Source of the DNA: Ampullaceana balthica | Lineage: Eukaryota > Mollusca > Gastropoda > Lymnaeidae | Direction: 5' to 3' | Assembly: GCA_944989445.1 (NCBI GenBank) | Contig: CALYLW010000423.1 | Location: 288,001 to 352,000 of the forward strand | Length of the DNA: 64,000 nucleotides | Shown: one piece after another, positions 1-12,092 of the stretch | Layout of the letters: the number at the start of each line of letters is the position of its first letter | Position numbering within the stretch: the stretch's first letter is position 1 | The notes under the pieces: generated by a model | The model's input: the letters and a program-made list of their open reading frames with translations, nothing else | Told to the model about the DNA's origin: nothing | Database searches by the model: none | Program-made: the position numbers and the translations under genes

Positions 1-196
1 TATTTTTTATGTTTAGACTTTTGCAGTCCTACAGATTTTTTCTTATTGATTCTATATTCAGAAGTTGTATGTAAGAAAATGAATGTTCATTGATGATAAA
101 TATTTGAAATTTGAATATAGATATAGATTTATTTGATTTTATGAAGACCAAAAATGTTGTATTTCATAAACATTTTTTTTTAAGGATGGGGGTGAA
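1..196. other. AT-rich sequence, nothing recognised
   Basis: No open frame, RNA gene or clear repeat is visible. It ends against the solo LTR. Confidence 0.5.
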
Positions 197-506
197 TTTC
201 ACATCTGATTAACATAATTTTGTGACGTAAGGTCACATGAATGGTGGACGCGGGAAGAAAGGAGCATTTCTATTGGTTGAAAGTGTTGGGCGAAGGGTGG
301 TGTGTAGACTTCCGTCGAGGAAGGATGTATGATGAATGCCTCAAGATTTCTACGTTACATTACCTCAAATGATATCGATGTGTACAATATATATATATAT
401 ATTAAAGTTGTTTTGGATAAACGAATTCTTCAGTGAATTATTGTGCACAAGATTATTTACTGTGAGAACGCCTACATAAAGAAGTATACCATATAAATAG
501 AGTTAC
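197..506 (+). mobile_element. Solo LTR of the Ty3/gypsy family that carries gag at 43.4 kb
   Basis: About 310 bases align along their whole length with the LTR at 42273-42585. Shared blocks include the GGTCACRTGAATGGTGGACG stretch, the CTATTGGTTGAAAG stretch, TTAAAGTTGTTTT, TTCTTCAGTG, ATTATTGTGCACAAGATT and the end GTGAGAACGCCTAC followed by GAGTTACA. No internal region follows: the next bases are a different repeat. A solo LTR formed by LTR-LTR recombination is therefore the simplest reading. The left boundary is uncertain by a few bases and I could not identify a target-site duplication. Confidence 0.65.
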
Positions 507-2290
507 ACCCCCGGTAAAAAAACAAAGGGGTGTTAAGACAGATTCAGTCTGTAAATGTTTGTCGCGTTTGAACATAATCAATACTGTTAGTAATGTCTCA
601 AATATAAGGAATTTATAGTCAAAAACTATGTTTTTACGGGTTTGTTTTAGTTGTTGTTATATTGATGGAGGTCCATTTTAGTTCATCGGCAGTTTCTTTT
701 TTAAATCCCTTATATTAACTTCACCGGTGTCTCTGTCTGTCATCATTTAACTGTCTTGGGCGGACGGAAAAACAAAAGTAAAAAATGACCCACTTCCCGA
801 ATCCGATTGAGCTGAAATTGGGCACACGGACCGGTCTCACCTAACAATGCATTGTATCATAATTTCAGATCGATCGAACGTACCGTAATTAAATTAATGC
901 ATTTTTAGTTTATCCTTATATAACGTATGTAATTCAAATTCACGGTTTGTTATTGTTTTTTTCCCACGTGAGAGTTTGAGTTGACGCTTTGACGTCGACC
1001 CATCGAAGTACCGGCGTGCTTTTGTTTACATTTTACGTGTCACGCTGAGCTCGGTCAAGCGAATCAGTGACCAGACTTTCCCCCCTCTCCCACCCCCACC
1101 CCCCACCCCCCAGGGTTATGAAGCAAAGTTGAGTCAGACAGATTCAGTCTGTAAATGTTTGTCGCGTTTGAAAATAATCAATACTGTTAGTTATGTCTCA
1201 TATATAAGGGATTTATAGTCAAAAACTTTGTTTTTAAATCCCTTATATTAACTTCGCGGCCGTCTCATCATCTCATGGGCGGGCGGGCGGAAAAAAAAAG
1301 TCGAAAATGACCCACTTCCAGTGATCCGATCGAGCTGACATTTGGCACACGGACCGGTCTCACCTAACAATGCATGGTATTAAAATTTCAGATCGATCGA
1401 TTGTACCGTAATTAAATTAATGCATTTTTAGTTTTTCCTTATATATTGTATGTAATTCAAATTCACGGTTTGTTATTGTTTTTTTCCCACGTGAAAGTTT
1501 GAGTTGACGCTTTGAGGTGACCCATCGAAGAACCGAGGTGCTTTTGTTTACATTTTACGTGTCACGCTGAGCTCGGTCAAGCGAATCGGTGACCAGACTG
1601 TTCCCCCTCTCCCACCCCACACCCCCAGGGTTATGAAGCAAGGTTGAGTTAGACAAATTCAGTCTGTAAATGTTTGTCGAGTTTGAAAATAATCAATACT
1701 GTTAGTTATGTCTCATATATAAGGGATTTGTAGTCAAAAACTTTGTTTTTATGGGTTTGTTTTATTACGGGTTTGTTTTATTAAATCCCTTATATTAACT
1801 TCACTGCCGTCTCTGTCGTCATCTCATGGGCGGGCGGAAAAGAAAGTAAAAAATGACCCACTTTCCGTGATCCGATCGAGCTGAAATTTGGCACACGGAC
1901 CCGTCTAACCTAACAATTCCTCGTATCAAAATTTCAGATCGATCGAACGTACCGTAATTAAATTAATGCATTTTTATTTTATCCTTATATAAGGTGTGTA
2001 ATTCAAATTCACGGTTTGTTGTTTATTTTTCCACGTGAAAATTTGAGTTGACGCTTTGACGCGACCCATCGAAGTACCAGCGTGCTTTTGTTTACATTTT
2101 ACGTGTCACTCTGAGCTTAGACCATCGATCGGTGACCAGACTTTAAACCCACTCCCACGCCCTTCCCCCCCTCCCCCAGGGTTATGAAGCAAAGTTGAGT
2201 TAAGACAGATTCAGTCTGTAAATATTTGTAAATACTTTTAGTTATGTCTCATATATAAGGGATTTATATTCAAATACTTTGTTTTTACGG
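507..2290 (+). repeat. Tandem run of an interspersed element with inverted AAATCCCTTATAT ends
   Basis: Three nearly complete units lie at about 701-1216, 1234-1735 and 1781-2268, preceded by the right end of a fourth (530-620). Each unit opens with AAATCCCTTATATTAAC and closes with ATATAAGGGATTTA, which are inverted copies of each other. Internal landmarks are GAGCTGAAATTTGGCACAC, CACCTAACAATGC, TTTCAGATCGATCGAACG, ACCGTAATTAAATTAATGC and a CACGTG site. A linker (GTCAAAAACTTTGTTTTTA) joins the units. The same element recurs at 4.4, 17.3, 30.1-31.0 and 47.8-48.7 kb. There is no coding capacity; it looks like a MITE or MITE-derived satellite. Confidence 0.7.
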
Positions 2291-3970
2291 ATTTGTTTTA
2301 TTACCACGTTTTTATTAACTCGCTTTCGTCCCTGTGGCATTGTTTTTGTGTCTGTCCAAAATTTTTCAAATCTGCCAACGTAAAATTAAACCACTTCTGA
2401 TGGTCCTTTAGATCTCAAAATTTTACCACATCTTGGAAGACAATGCATTGTGTCAAAATTTCAGATCGAACGAATGTACCGTTATTAAATTATTGAACTT
2501 TTTAGTTCATCTATTTTTTATAATATACTTGCTTTCGTGTCTGTCTGTCCGCAATTTTTCTAATTTGCCAACGTAAAATTAAAGCACTTTTGATGGTCCT
2601 AGAGAGCTCAAAATTTAACCACTGATATAGATTGGTTGACAATACATTGTATCGAAATTTCAGATCGATTATCTTATCTTATCTGTTTACAGACGCTCCT
2701 TCTATACATAAGATTATTGCGTCCTACGCTTATCTATGGTTTGTGTTTAGTCCTGCATTTTTATTAGAGATTTAAATGTTGATAAAGTGTTGGTTTTCCT
2801 GGATTCTTCAGGCAACCCATTCCACGCCCGAATTCCGGACGGGAAGAAGGAAAACTTGTATGTGTTTGTTCTTGCATACGGAATAAGAAAGGTGTTTTTA
2901 TCCTTATGTCTATCTGAGGGTTGTATTAAGTTATCTTTGTGTTGTATTTCTAAATTAGAATTAATTGCTTTATGTATGATTACTACTTTGCTCTTGGTTC
3001 TTCTATCCTCTAGTGTTTCAAGGTTTAATGATTTAACTAATGGTGTTATTCTTGTCAGTTTTGAATATTCTGCAGTAATGAATCTGGTAGCTCTTTTTTG
3101 AATTTGTTCTAGTTTATCAATGTTTTCTTTGGTGGATGGGTCCCATACAGAAGATGCATATTCTAGTACAGGTCTCACCAAAGTGAGGTAGCATTTTAGT
3201 TTTATATCTCTATTACATTTGTTAAAGTTTCTTTTTATAAAGCCTAAGGTTTTGTTTGATTTTTTAATAACTTCATTGACATGGGGATTCCATGATAGTT
3301 TCTCATTTATTAAGACTCCTAAGTATTTTGCATCTTTAGTTTGGGTCAGTTCTTTTCCATGAATGTAGTATTGAATGTACCTTAATTAAATTAATGTATT
3401 TCTTAGTTTATCTTTATATAAGCTTCTGTACCCGCCTGCCGTAGTTTCATTTCACGTGGCGAGTTCACCCCGTGACCTCATCGCTTTGTTATTAAACGTT
3501 GGGCGGGCGCTGATGAGGTGTTTGGTAAAATAAATAGAGGAAACAAAATATTTTCAAGAAAACAGGTTGTTATAAGTGGACTAAAAAGAATAAAATAAAT
3601 AGAAGTAAAAATAAGATTTTTAAAAACCATGGTTTTATAAGTATACTAAAAAGAAGAAAATAATTTAAAACTTATAAGTTCAAGTACTTTGATTTAATAT
3701 GACTAAAAACGTGGGGCGGGTGTTTGGTATAAAAATTACAGATTTCTAATTTAGAAGGCAAAAGAGAGATCCATAAGTGAGAGAATGATTGAACGGCATA
3801 TGTTAAACCTCATAAGCGCCCACTCCACGTTTTAGTCATATTAAATAAATGTACTTGAACTTATAAGTTTTAAATTATATTCTTCTTTTTAGTCCACTTT
3901 AAAAAACGTGGTTTTTAAAATCTTATTTTTATTTCTATTTATTCCTAGTATATAATGGGTGAGAATCTTG
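2291..3970 (+). mobile_element. Foldback element copy 1, interrupted by a LINE
   Basis: This is related to 57655-58385. The left part (about 2310-2669) has ACCACGTTTTTATTAAC and internal blocks shared with the AAATCCCTTATAT family. It breaks at CAGATCGA where LINE sequence enters, and resumes at about 3374 with GAATGTACCTTAATTAAAT. The right part is a long palindrome: about 3580-3720 pairs with about 3820-3960, for example TTAAAACTTATAAGTTCAAG against CTTGAACTTATAAGTTTTAA, and CATATTAAAT against ATTTAATATG. The unpaired loop is about 100 bases. No protein is encoded by the foldback itself. Confidence 0.6.
2670..3373 (-). mobile_element. 5'-truncated non-LTR retrotransposon (reverse transcriptase C-terminus)
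   Basis: On the minus strand an open frame without its own start runs from about 3372 to a stop at 2747. It carries the late reverse transcriptase landmarks AKYLGVLINEKLSWNPHV, LVRPVLEYASSVWDP, a QKRATRFI block and a final FFPSGIRAWNGLP block, as in CR1/Jockey-like LINEs. The frame is unbroken here, which suggests a fairly young insertion. The 3' side (2670-2685 on the plus strand) is a short TATCT/TTATC tandem tail. The element splits the surrounding foldback element between CAGATCGA and GAATGTACC, so it inserted later. A second, more decayed copy lies at 53010-53600. Confidence 0.8.
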
Positions 3971-4385
3971 AGAAAATCTTTGCCACCACAGTTACGCTAC
4001 TGCCGCCAGGGCCAATAACTCAAGTCGACCACTCCCTTTAACCTGCTTATTGTGTACTATTGACCCCTTGAATTGTCCAACATGAGTCCTAAAATGTAAC
4101 TAGCCCCGAAGCGCAACTATCAAGGGAAACAACCAAGATTAGAGACCACTGGTCTTGTATCTGGTCATTCATTTGCATGCGGACATATTTCTTTTGGAGC
4201 ACAGCCCTTTTTGTGTCTCATTTCTATTGGAGTAAAAATATATCTTCAAGGGAAAAAAATATCATACATTTTTATTTTTCTACTTTTTAAAAAACTTCTG
4301 TATGCAACACAGGGAAAATTTTGAAATTTTGTTTTTGCAGATGTAATGAATTTTCATGAAAAGCAGAGGTAACTGTGAAATGAAC
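3971..4385. other. Intergenic, no gene seen
   Basis: A moderately GC-rich patch at 3975-4190 (for example CTGCCGCCAGGGCC) shows no open frame, tRNA fold or repeat partner that I could find. The rest is AT-rich. Confidence 0.4.
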
Positions 4386-4815
4386 ATACTAACTTCAAAA
4401 TCTTGTCTGTCGTAATCTCGTCGTACGTCGGTCGTGTGGGAAAAAAAAGCACAAAATGACACACTTCTCATGATGCCATTGAGCTGAAATTTTGCACATA
4501 GAATCGTGCCACCTAACAATGCATCGTATCAAAATTTCAGATCGATCGAACGTACCGTAATTAAAGTAGTGCATTGTTAGTTTATCTCTATATAACATAT
4601 GTAATTCAATTTCAAAGTTTGTTATTGTTTTTCTTCCACGTGCCAGTTGATTTCACGCGTTGACGCCACCCGTCGATGTCCACACCCCTCCCGTCCCTTA
4701 CCCTGGCTTTAAAGCCAGGGAATATCACTCGGTGTCAGTCTGTAAATGTTTGTCTCGTTTGAACATAATCAATAATTTTAGTTATGTCTCATATTTAAAG
4801 GATTTATAGTCAAAA
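4386..4815 (+). repeat. Partial copy of the AAATCCCTTATAT-ended element
   Basis: It has the family blocks GAGCTGAAATTTTGCACAT, CACCTAACAATGC, TTTCAGATCGATCGAACG and the right end TTTAAAGGATTTATAGTC. The left inverted end is degraded. Confidence 0.65.
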
Positions 4816-5642
4816 ATTTGTTTTTACGGGTTATTTTATTTCTTACTCAAAATCTAGAAGATAACTGTGTACAACAATCAGATTTAGCTCGCTGCAGCTA
4901 TATGGTTATTCATGGTTATAAACTGAACTGTTATTTTTTAAATCCTTCTAAATACAATTCTAACAACTGTGAATGAATTCTTTATTATATATTTTAGACA
5001 TAAATTGATTTCTAATTTCATTTAATTTCAGGACTGTAAAATTTCTTCTTCTTATCCTAAAGATGCACGATCAATGCATGGATCCATGCGGCACATCAAA
5101 CTGATATGTATATGTATACAAATTTGGTTTACGTCATGTTTCTTCTTAGATAAGCTTTATCATTAAGACATTGATCAATAGAAACGTCATCAATGATATA
5201 AAGTCTCCAGTAAAGTCATTTAAACTAACGTAGCTATAGGTAACCTACATAAAATTACCGATAGCGCAATAAATCAGATGAACCAACATGTCACAAAGCG
5301 TGTTTGGTTTGCTACTCAATGCTACTCTATAATTCATAATCATTTTTTACAATACTGATGTCGCTAAAAAAATGTCTAAAAATGATTACGATATCGGAAT
5401 ACAAGCATTTTGTTCCGGGAATAAAAAGAAATGTGCTGGAGTTTACGCGAGGTATAAATGTGAAAGGAGGCTAGAACTCTTATGAACGTCTATTTGGTTG
5501 TGTAACTTTATTAGAAGTTCTCTCATATAGCTTTTTTTGTGTGATATTTTCTAGAGTCCCAGTTATTTTCCGGTATTTTAAATCAAATTTAGTAAAACTA
5601 TTTTTAACAAAGTTTTAGCTGTTAAAAAAATTTAATCCATAA
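4816..5642. other. AT-rich spacer, no gene seen
   Basis: No supported exon, RNA gene or tandem repeat. It ends at the A that precedes the Helitron 5' terminus. Confidence 0.4.
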
Positions 5643-6481
5643 TCTATATATATAATTCTTTTCATGGTCGGACCCTGCGAGGCAAGAAGCTGCTAGTATG
5701 TGCAACTGGGCATGACGAATGACCCTCGCTCGGGTCAACTAAACAGTTAACGGTTGACCAGCGAAGGTAGTGGAGGGGGGACCAACAGTGGCCCATGCGT
5801 TTCACTTGCATTGTTCCTTCACAGAAAACGTGAGATTCGCAGTGTACTGGTTAACATGTCCGCCTCATGCGAGGAAGGTCCTGGGTTCAAGCCCCGGCGA
5901 ATATATTGTTTTTTTGTTGTTTGTGCCCGTCTTTTACCTCTTTATGGCATAGCATACGCCGCAGACTTGCTCATCATAGACAGTGCAAAGAACGGTTTGG
6001 GGGAGGGGGTGAGAGTACAGACACAAAAAGCAGCACCAAGTAAATAAAAATAGCGAACAAAGGTGAAGAGATGCACACGTAGGTTCTTGTTACCCGCCTC
6101 CCATTTATTAGTACCATCCCTTAAACATAAACTTTGTTTGGCAGATCCTAGCGAGGGTTAGTCATATTTAGGGTTGTTAATTGAGTGTTGTTGTTTTTTT
6201 GTTGTTGTGGTTTTTTTGGAAAACTGATTATCAATTTTGTAACTCCGATTTTAAACCGATTATCGTTTTACAGCTGACTTCATAGAAGTTAGCGGTGTAC
6301 CGAATTTCGCCTGCAAATGTCTTGAAACCAACAAGGATTTGACAGTCCCCCCCCCCTAAACCGACGTTCACTCGCGTTGTTTTGATTTCTTCGTGCTGTA
6401 GTTTGTGTCCGTTCTTTCTTCACTTTCTTTGCACTCTCCATGAGCAAGTCTGCGGCGTATGCTACGCCGCGGGGCGTCTAG
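5643..6481 (+). mobile_element. Non-autonomous Helitron with intact ends
   Basis: The 5' end is TCTATATATATAATTC and the 3' end is a hairpin GCGGCGTA-TGC-TACGCCGC followed 11 bases later by CTAG. The element sits between an A (5642) and a T (6482). TC start, CTRR end with a subterminal hairpin, and AT insertion without duplication are the Helitron hallmarks. No Rep/helicase reading frame is present, so this copy is non-autonomous. The interior contains a tRNA-Val-like sequence (5829-5904). Related copies: 58958-59477 (both ends intact), 54186-54716 (3' end intact) and 41700-42000 (internal fragment). Apparent small reading frames inside it (for example 5754-6047) are not conserved in the other copies. 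Confidence 0.85.
5829..5904 (+). repeat. tRNA-Val-like sequence inside the Helitron
   Basis: It resembles a tRNA-Val body: an A-box region AGTGTACTGGTTAACATG and a B box GGGTTCAAGCC. The acceptor stem does not pair. Equivalent sequences are at 41862-41934 and 54363-54434, each in the same place within the Helitron family. It is therefore part of that family rather than an independent tRNA gene. Confidence 0.6.
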
Positions 6482-8154
6482 TTATATTAATTTGAGTAAA
6501 TAATAGATGCATTAAGAACGGTAATGAGTCTTGATAAAAAATATGGAACTTGCTTACATTAAAAAATTTATTCAAAGGTTAGATACATGTGTAGCTTGAG
6601 GTGGTCACCGCATATCACCTTCTTGGACACTTGCAATTCTTCACGGCAACAGAGAGGCAGCCCCAGCTCTTTCAAAGCTTGTATGTACAGCAGACCAAAA
6701 CAAGATGGCCGTGATGGCACACGGGTTAAATAGTTTAGATCGCCATTACCGGGATTGCCCTAAAGGTTTTCACCACCTATTACGTCGGCTTACCGCTACA
6801 TCTGAAGGTCAGGCGTCGAGCTTGGCCATTACTGTGGTCTGCCCAAGTTCGTTTTTTTTTCTTTTCAATTCGTCTGAACTTTACACATTACATTGTAAAG
6901 TGAAGTGTCAATGCGATAACCTTTTAAGAAACAGAACCATTAAATACACCTGCCACAGTTTTATCTTTCTTAATTTTATTAGTTCATTAAAAAATAATAG
7001 TAGTAACAATGTTTTGATAGAATATTTTTAAAAAATGGAATTCAACAACAATTTTTTCTCAAACAGTAGGAATTTTAAGCATCGTTTTTTCTTCTAATTT
7101 ACATATGATTGACATCATTGATTATAAGCATACTATAATTATTTTTTTTATAAATCTTGAATTATAAAAATGGCGAGTCTCTTTGACGGCAAGGATTTGT
7201 TCCCGTGGCTTAGGTTGTCCCTGAATCCACCTACCTCGGATTAGACACCTACCACGTGCTGGGGAAACAAAGGTGGCTTAGGATCTTACCATTCAATACC
7301 CCATAGGCATGGTCCGTGAACGCTGCGTCTCTTGCCAACAGACTAGCATGGTCTTTGAGTTCTTAGAAGCACGTTAGTAACAATAATTGTCTGATCAGAG
7401 GGAGATTTCTTTAGAGATAATAGCCTAAGCGGAAGATTGCAAGATTAGAACATCGTATTCTGTGGACTAAGGTGATAAAAAACGAGTAAAAAAACCTTTT
7501 TAAAAAATCACCAAGCTCTGAAAATTATAGTTTCATTCAATTAAAATATATTATTTTAAAACTTTTATTATTTATCATAAATATTTTCAGACATTTCCTA
7601 TTTCCGGGAAAATTGTACAATTTGCGATGAAACTTGGAAGACTAAAAATAGCGGGGTGCAAGATAAGTGTCGGTTAAGAGGAGAAAGCCCGACTGAACCA
7701 TAGGGATATTATTTTGGATTTAAATTCCTAACAAGGAAGACTTTATTACAGAGGACACTATTTTGTCAAGCAAAGGCTTTAAATCATACGAAACCAAGAT
7801 TCGATTTTTAAACTCAAGAAAATAACATTTGTAGTAAAAACAACCACTTTGACAAGAGTAAAAATACGCAATTAAATATCAATATAGAGGTATCACAAAG
7901 AACATAGTCCTAAGAAATTAAAACAGGAAAGTAATTATATATTTTCAAAAAGACGTAATTATTTATTCCTATTTTAAGGGAGACCACACATTTGTTAAAA
8001 TTAAATTATTATCAAAATTATTGTTAAAATCAACATTTGCTAAGCCTTGTAGTAACGATGGTGTAAGAGGGAGAGGGGACTAATTACCTCTTTAATGTAT
8101 TTTTGTATAAATTTCGTTAACGGCACGGTAACAAGCTGACACACCTGAGGGAAA
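6482..8154. other. Spacer with two more GC-rich patches, no gene supported
   Basis: Patches at about 6590-6850 and 7170-7440 are richer in GC than their surroundings. The second contains a 24-codon frame starting ATGGCGAGTCTC. I see no splice-consistent exon and no partner elsewhere in the window; they may be old unrecognised repeats. The rest is AT-rich. Confidence 0.4.
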
Positions 8155-11100
8155 TACCTACAGTTAGTCTCATATTTCTGTATACCTACAGTTAGTCTCA
8201 TATTTCTGTATACCTACAGTTAGTCTCATATTTCTGTATACCTACAGTTAGTCTCATATTTCTGTATACCTACAGTTAGTCTCATATTTCTGTATACCTA
8301 CAGTTAGTCTCATATTTCTGTATACCTACAGTTAGTCTCATATTTCTGTATACCTACAGTTAGTCTCATATTTCTGTATACCTACAGTTAGTCTCATATT
8401 TCTGTATACCTACAGTTAGTCTCATATTTCTGTATACCTACAGTTAGTCTCATATTTCTGTATACCTACAGTTAGTCTCATATTTCTGTATACCTACAGT
8501 TAGTCTCATATTTCTGTATACCTACAGTTAGTCTCATATTTCTGTATACCTACAGTTAGTCTCATATTTCTGTATACCTACAGTTAGTCTCATATTTCTG
8601 TATGCCTACAGTTAGTCTCATATTTCTGTATGCCTACAGTTAGTCTCATATTTCTGTATACCTACAGTTAGTCTCATATTTCTGTATACCTACAGTTAGT
8701 CTCATATTTCTGTATACCTACAGTTAGTCTCATATTTCTGTATACCTACAGTTAGTCTCATATTTCTGTATACCTGCAGTTAGTCTCATATTTCTGTATA
8801 CCTGCAGTTAGTCTCATATTTCTGTATACCTACAGTTAGTCTCATATTTCTGTATGCCTACAGTTAGTCTCATATTTCTGTATGCCTACAGTTAGTCTCA
8901 TATTTCTGTATGCCTACAGTTAGTCTCATATTTCTGTATACCTACAGTTAGTCTCATATTTCTGTATACCTACAGTTAGTCTCATATTTCTGTATACCTA
9001 CAGTTAGTCTCATATTTCTGTATACCTACAGTTAGTCTCATATTTCTGTATACCTACAGTTAGTCTCATATTTCTGTATACCTACAGTTAGTCTCATATT
9101 TCTGTATACCTACAGTTAGTCTCATATTTCTGTATACCTACAGTTAGTCTCATATTTCTGTATACCTACAGTTAGTCTCATATTTCTGTATACCTACAGT
9201 TAGTCTCATATTTCTGTATACCTACAGTTAGTCTCATATTTCTGTATACCTACAGTTAGTCTCATATTTCTGTATACCTACAGTTAGTCTCATATTTCTG
9301 TATACCTACAGTTAGTCTCATATTTCTGTATACCTACAGTTAGTCTCATATTTCTGTATACCTACAGTTAGTCTCATATTTCTGTATACCTACAGTTAGT
9401 CTCATATTTCTGTATACCTACAGTTAGTCTCATATTTCTGTATACCTACAGTTAGTCTCATATTTCTGTATACCTACAGTTAGTCTCATATTTCTGTATA
9501 CCTACAGTTAGTCTCATATTTCTGTATACCTACAGTTAGTCTCATATTTCTGTATACCTACAGTTAGTCTCATATTTCTGTATACCTACAGTTAGTCTCA
9601 TATTTCTGTATACCTACAGTTAGTCTCATATTTCTGTATGCCTACAGTTAGTCTCATATTTCTGTATACCTACAGTTAGTCTCATATTTCTGTATACCTA
9701 CAGTTAGTCTCATATTTCTGTATACCTACAGTTAGTCTCATATTTCTGTATACCTACAGTTAGTCTCATATTTCTGTATACCTACAGTTAGTCTCATATT
9801 TCTGTATACCTACAGTTAGTCTCATATTTCTGTATACCTACAGTTAGTCTCATATTTCTGTATACCTACAGTTAGTCTCATATTTCTGTATACCTACAGT
9901 TAGTCTCATATTTCTGTATACCTACAGTTAGTCTCATATTTCTGTATACCTACAGTTAGTCTCATATTTCTGTATACCTACAGTTAGTCTCATATTTCTG
10001 TATACCTACAGTTAGTCTCATATTTCTGTATACCTACAGTTAGTCTCATATTTCTGTATACCTACAGTTAGTCTCATATTTCTGTATACCTACAGTTAGT
10101 CTCATATTTCTGTATACCTACAGTTAGTCTCATATTTCTGTATACCTACAGTTAGTCTCATATTTCTGTATACCTACAGTTAGTCTCATATTTCTGTATA
10201 CCTACAGTTAGTCTCATATTTCTGTATACCTACAGTTAGTCTCATATTTCTGTATACCTACAGTTAGTCTCATATTTCTGTATACCTACAGTTAGTCTCA
10301 TATTTCTGTATACCTACAGTTAGTCTCATATTTCTGTATACCTACAGTTAGTCTCATATTTCTGTATACCTACAGTTAGTCTCATATTTCTGTATACCTA
10401 CAGTTAGTCTCATATTTCTGTATACCTACAGTTAGTCTCATATTTCTGTATACCTACAGTTAGTCTCATATTTCTGTATACCTACAGTTAGTCTCATATT
10501 TCTGTATACCTACAGTTAGTCTCATATTTCTGTATACCTACAGTTAGTCTCATATTTCTGTATGCCTACAGTTAGTCTCATATTTCTGTATGCCTACAGT
10601 TAGTCTCATATTTCTGTATACCTACAGTTAGTCTCATATTTCTGTATACCTACAGTTAGTCTCATATTTCTGTATACCTACAGTTAGTCTCATATTTCTG
10701 TATACCTACAGTTAGTCTCATATTTCTGTATACCTACAGTTAGTCTCATATTTCTGTATACCTACAGTTAGTCTCATATTTCTGTATGCCTACAGTTAGT
10801 CTCATATTTCTGTATGCCTACAGTTAGTCTCATATTTCTGTATACCTACAGTTAGTCTCATATTTCTGTATACCTACAGTTAGTCTCATATTTCTGTATA
10901 CCTACAGTTAGTCTCATATTTCTGTATACCTACAGTTAGTCTCATATTTCTGTATACCTACAGTTAGTCTCATATTTCTGTATACCTACAGTTAGTCTCA
11001 TATTTCTGTATACCTACAGTTAGTCTCATATTTCTGTATACCTACAGTTAGTCTCATATTTCTGTATACCTACAGTTAGTCTCATATTTCTGTATACCTA

Positions 11101-11318
11101 CAGTTAGTCTCATATTTCTGTATACCTACAGTTAGTCTCATATTTCTGTATACCTACAGTTAGTCTCATATTTCTGTATACCTACAGTTAGTCTCATATT
11201 TCTGTATACCTACAGTTAGTCTCATATTTCTGTATACCTACAGGTAGTCTCATATTTCTGTATACCTACAGTTAGTCTCATATTTCTGTATACCTACAGT
11301 TAGTCTCATATTTCTGTC
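8155..11318. repeat. 28-bp minisatellite, 113 copies
   Basis: The unit is 28 bases (core CAGTTAGTCTCATATTTCTG followed by TATACCTA). The array spans 3164 bases, exactly 113 units, with no indels that I could see. Variation is almost entirely single substitutions: TATGCCTA units, two CTGCAG units and one CAGGTAG unit. Several variants occur in adjacent groups (near 8600, 8850-8930, 10560-10620, 10790-10810), which points to recent local amplification or conversion. Confidence 0.95.
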
Positions 11319-12092
11319 AAACGAAAGAACTAAATGTTATATCAGGCCAGACTGGTTTTTGAAAGTACGAGCTTATAACGATAGAACAAATCTTTGGATG
11401 GAATTACATTTATTCAGTGTCTAAAACATGTACTAGAAAATATTTTAGGGACAGGGTTAAAATATAGCGCAATTCTAACCAACATTTTTTCCATTTACAT
11501 ATTTTGGGTTAAAATGGAAAGTGGTTGATTATTTAATTACGTTCTGAACATTCTTAAAGTGTACTAGATTTAAAATTTCATGATTATCTTTAAAGACTTA
11601 AAGATAATTGAATTATTGATCATCCTATGTTAAATTCTTACATTCTTTAAAGAAGCATATTCGTTAGAAGAGAGATATAGCTTGAGATTCTTTTATCAAC
11701 TTTTCATGACATTAATTTTTGTTTTAAAAAATAAGATAGTTAATCATTTTTAATTTTTTAATCAAGAGATATAAATGTAACAGGAACATAACGTTTTGTG
11801 CAAGAAACTTAATTGTGCTGAAATATGAACAATACAGCTACAATAATTGTTGACAATTAATGCAAGAAAACATTTAATACACGTTCAGTGATCTAGAAAC
11901 TAAAAACACTTACAAACTTTCTTGTCTTTTCAGTTAAAAACAAGACAATTTTATTTCTACTCATCTTGTGGGTGAAAGGTGTTTAGAAATGCTTTATTCA
12001 TCAATCCAATATTTGTGGTTCAAAAATGGTAGAGTCATCCTATGAAAGAAAAAAAACGGGACAGATGTGATGTGTTTCAAAAGATAAGGCGC
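11319..12092. other. AT-rich spacer, no gene seen
   Basis: No exon, RNA gene or repeat partner recognised. Confidence 0.4.

Noticed and set aside
5829..5904. Functional tRNA-Val gene
   Set aside because: The acceptor stem does not pair, and the same block recurs at the same position in other Helitron copies.
5754..6047. 97-codon frame
   Set aside because: It lies inside the Helitron over the tRNA-like block and is not conserved in the other copies.
8155..11318. CRISPR-like array of 28-bp repeats
   Set aside because: The units are directly contiguous with no spacers, and the window is eukaryotic.
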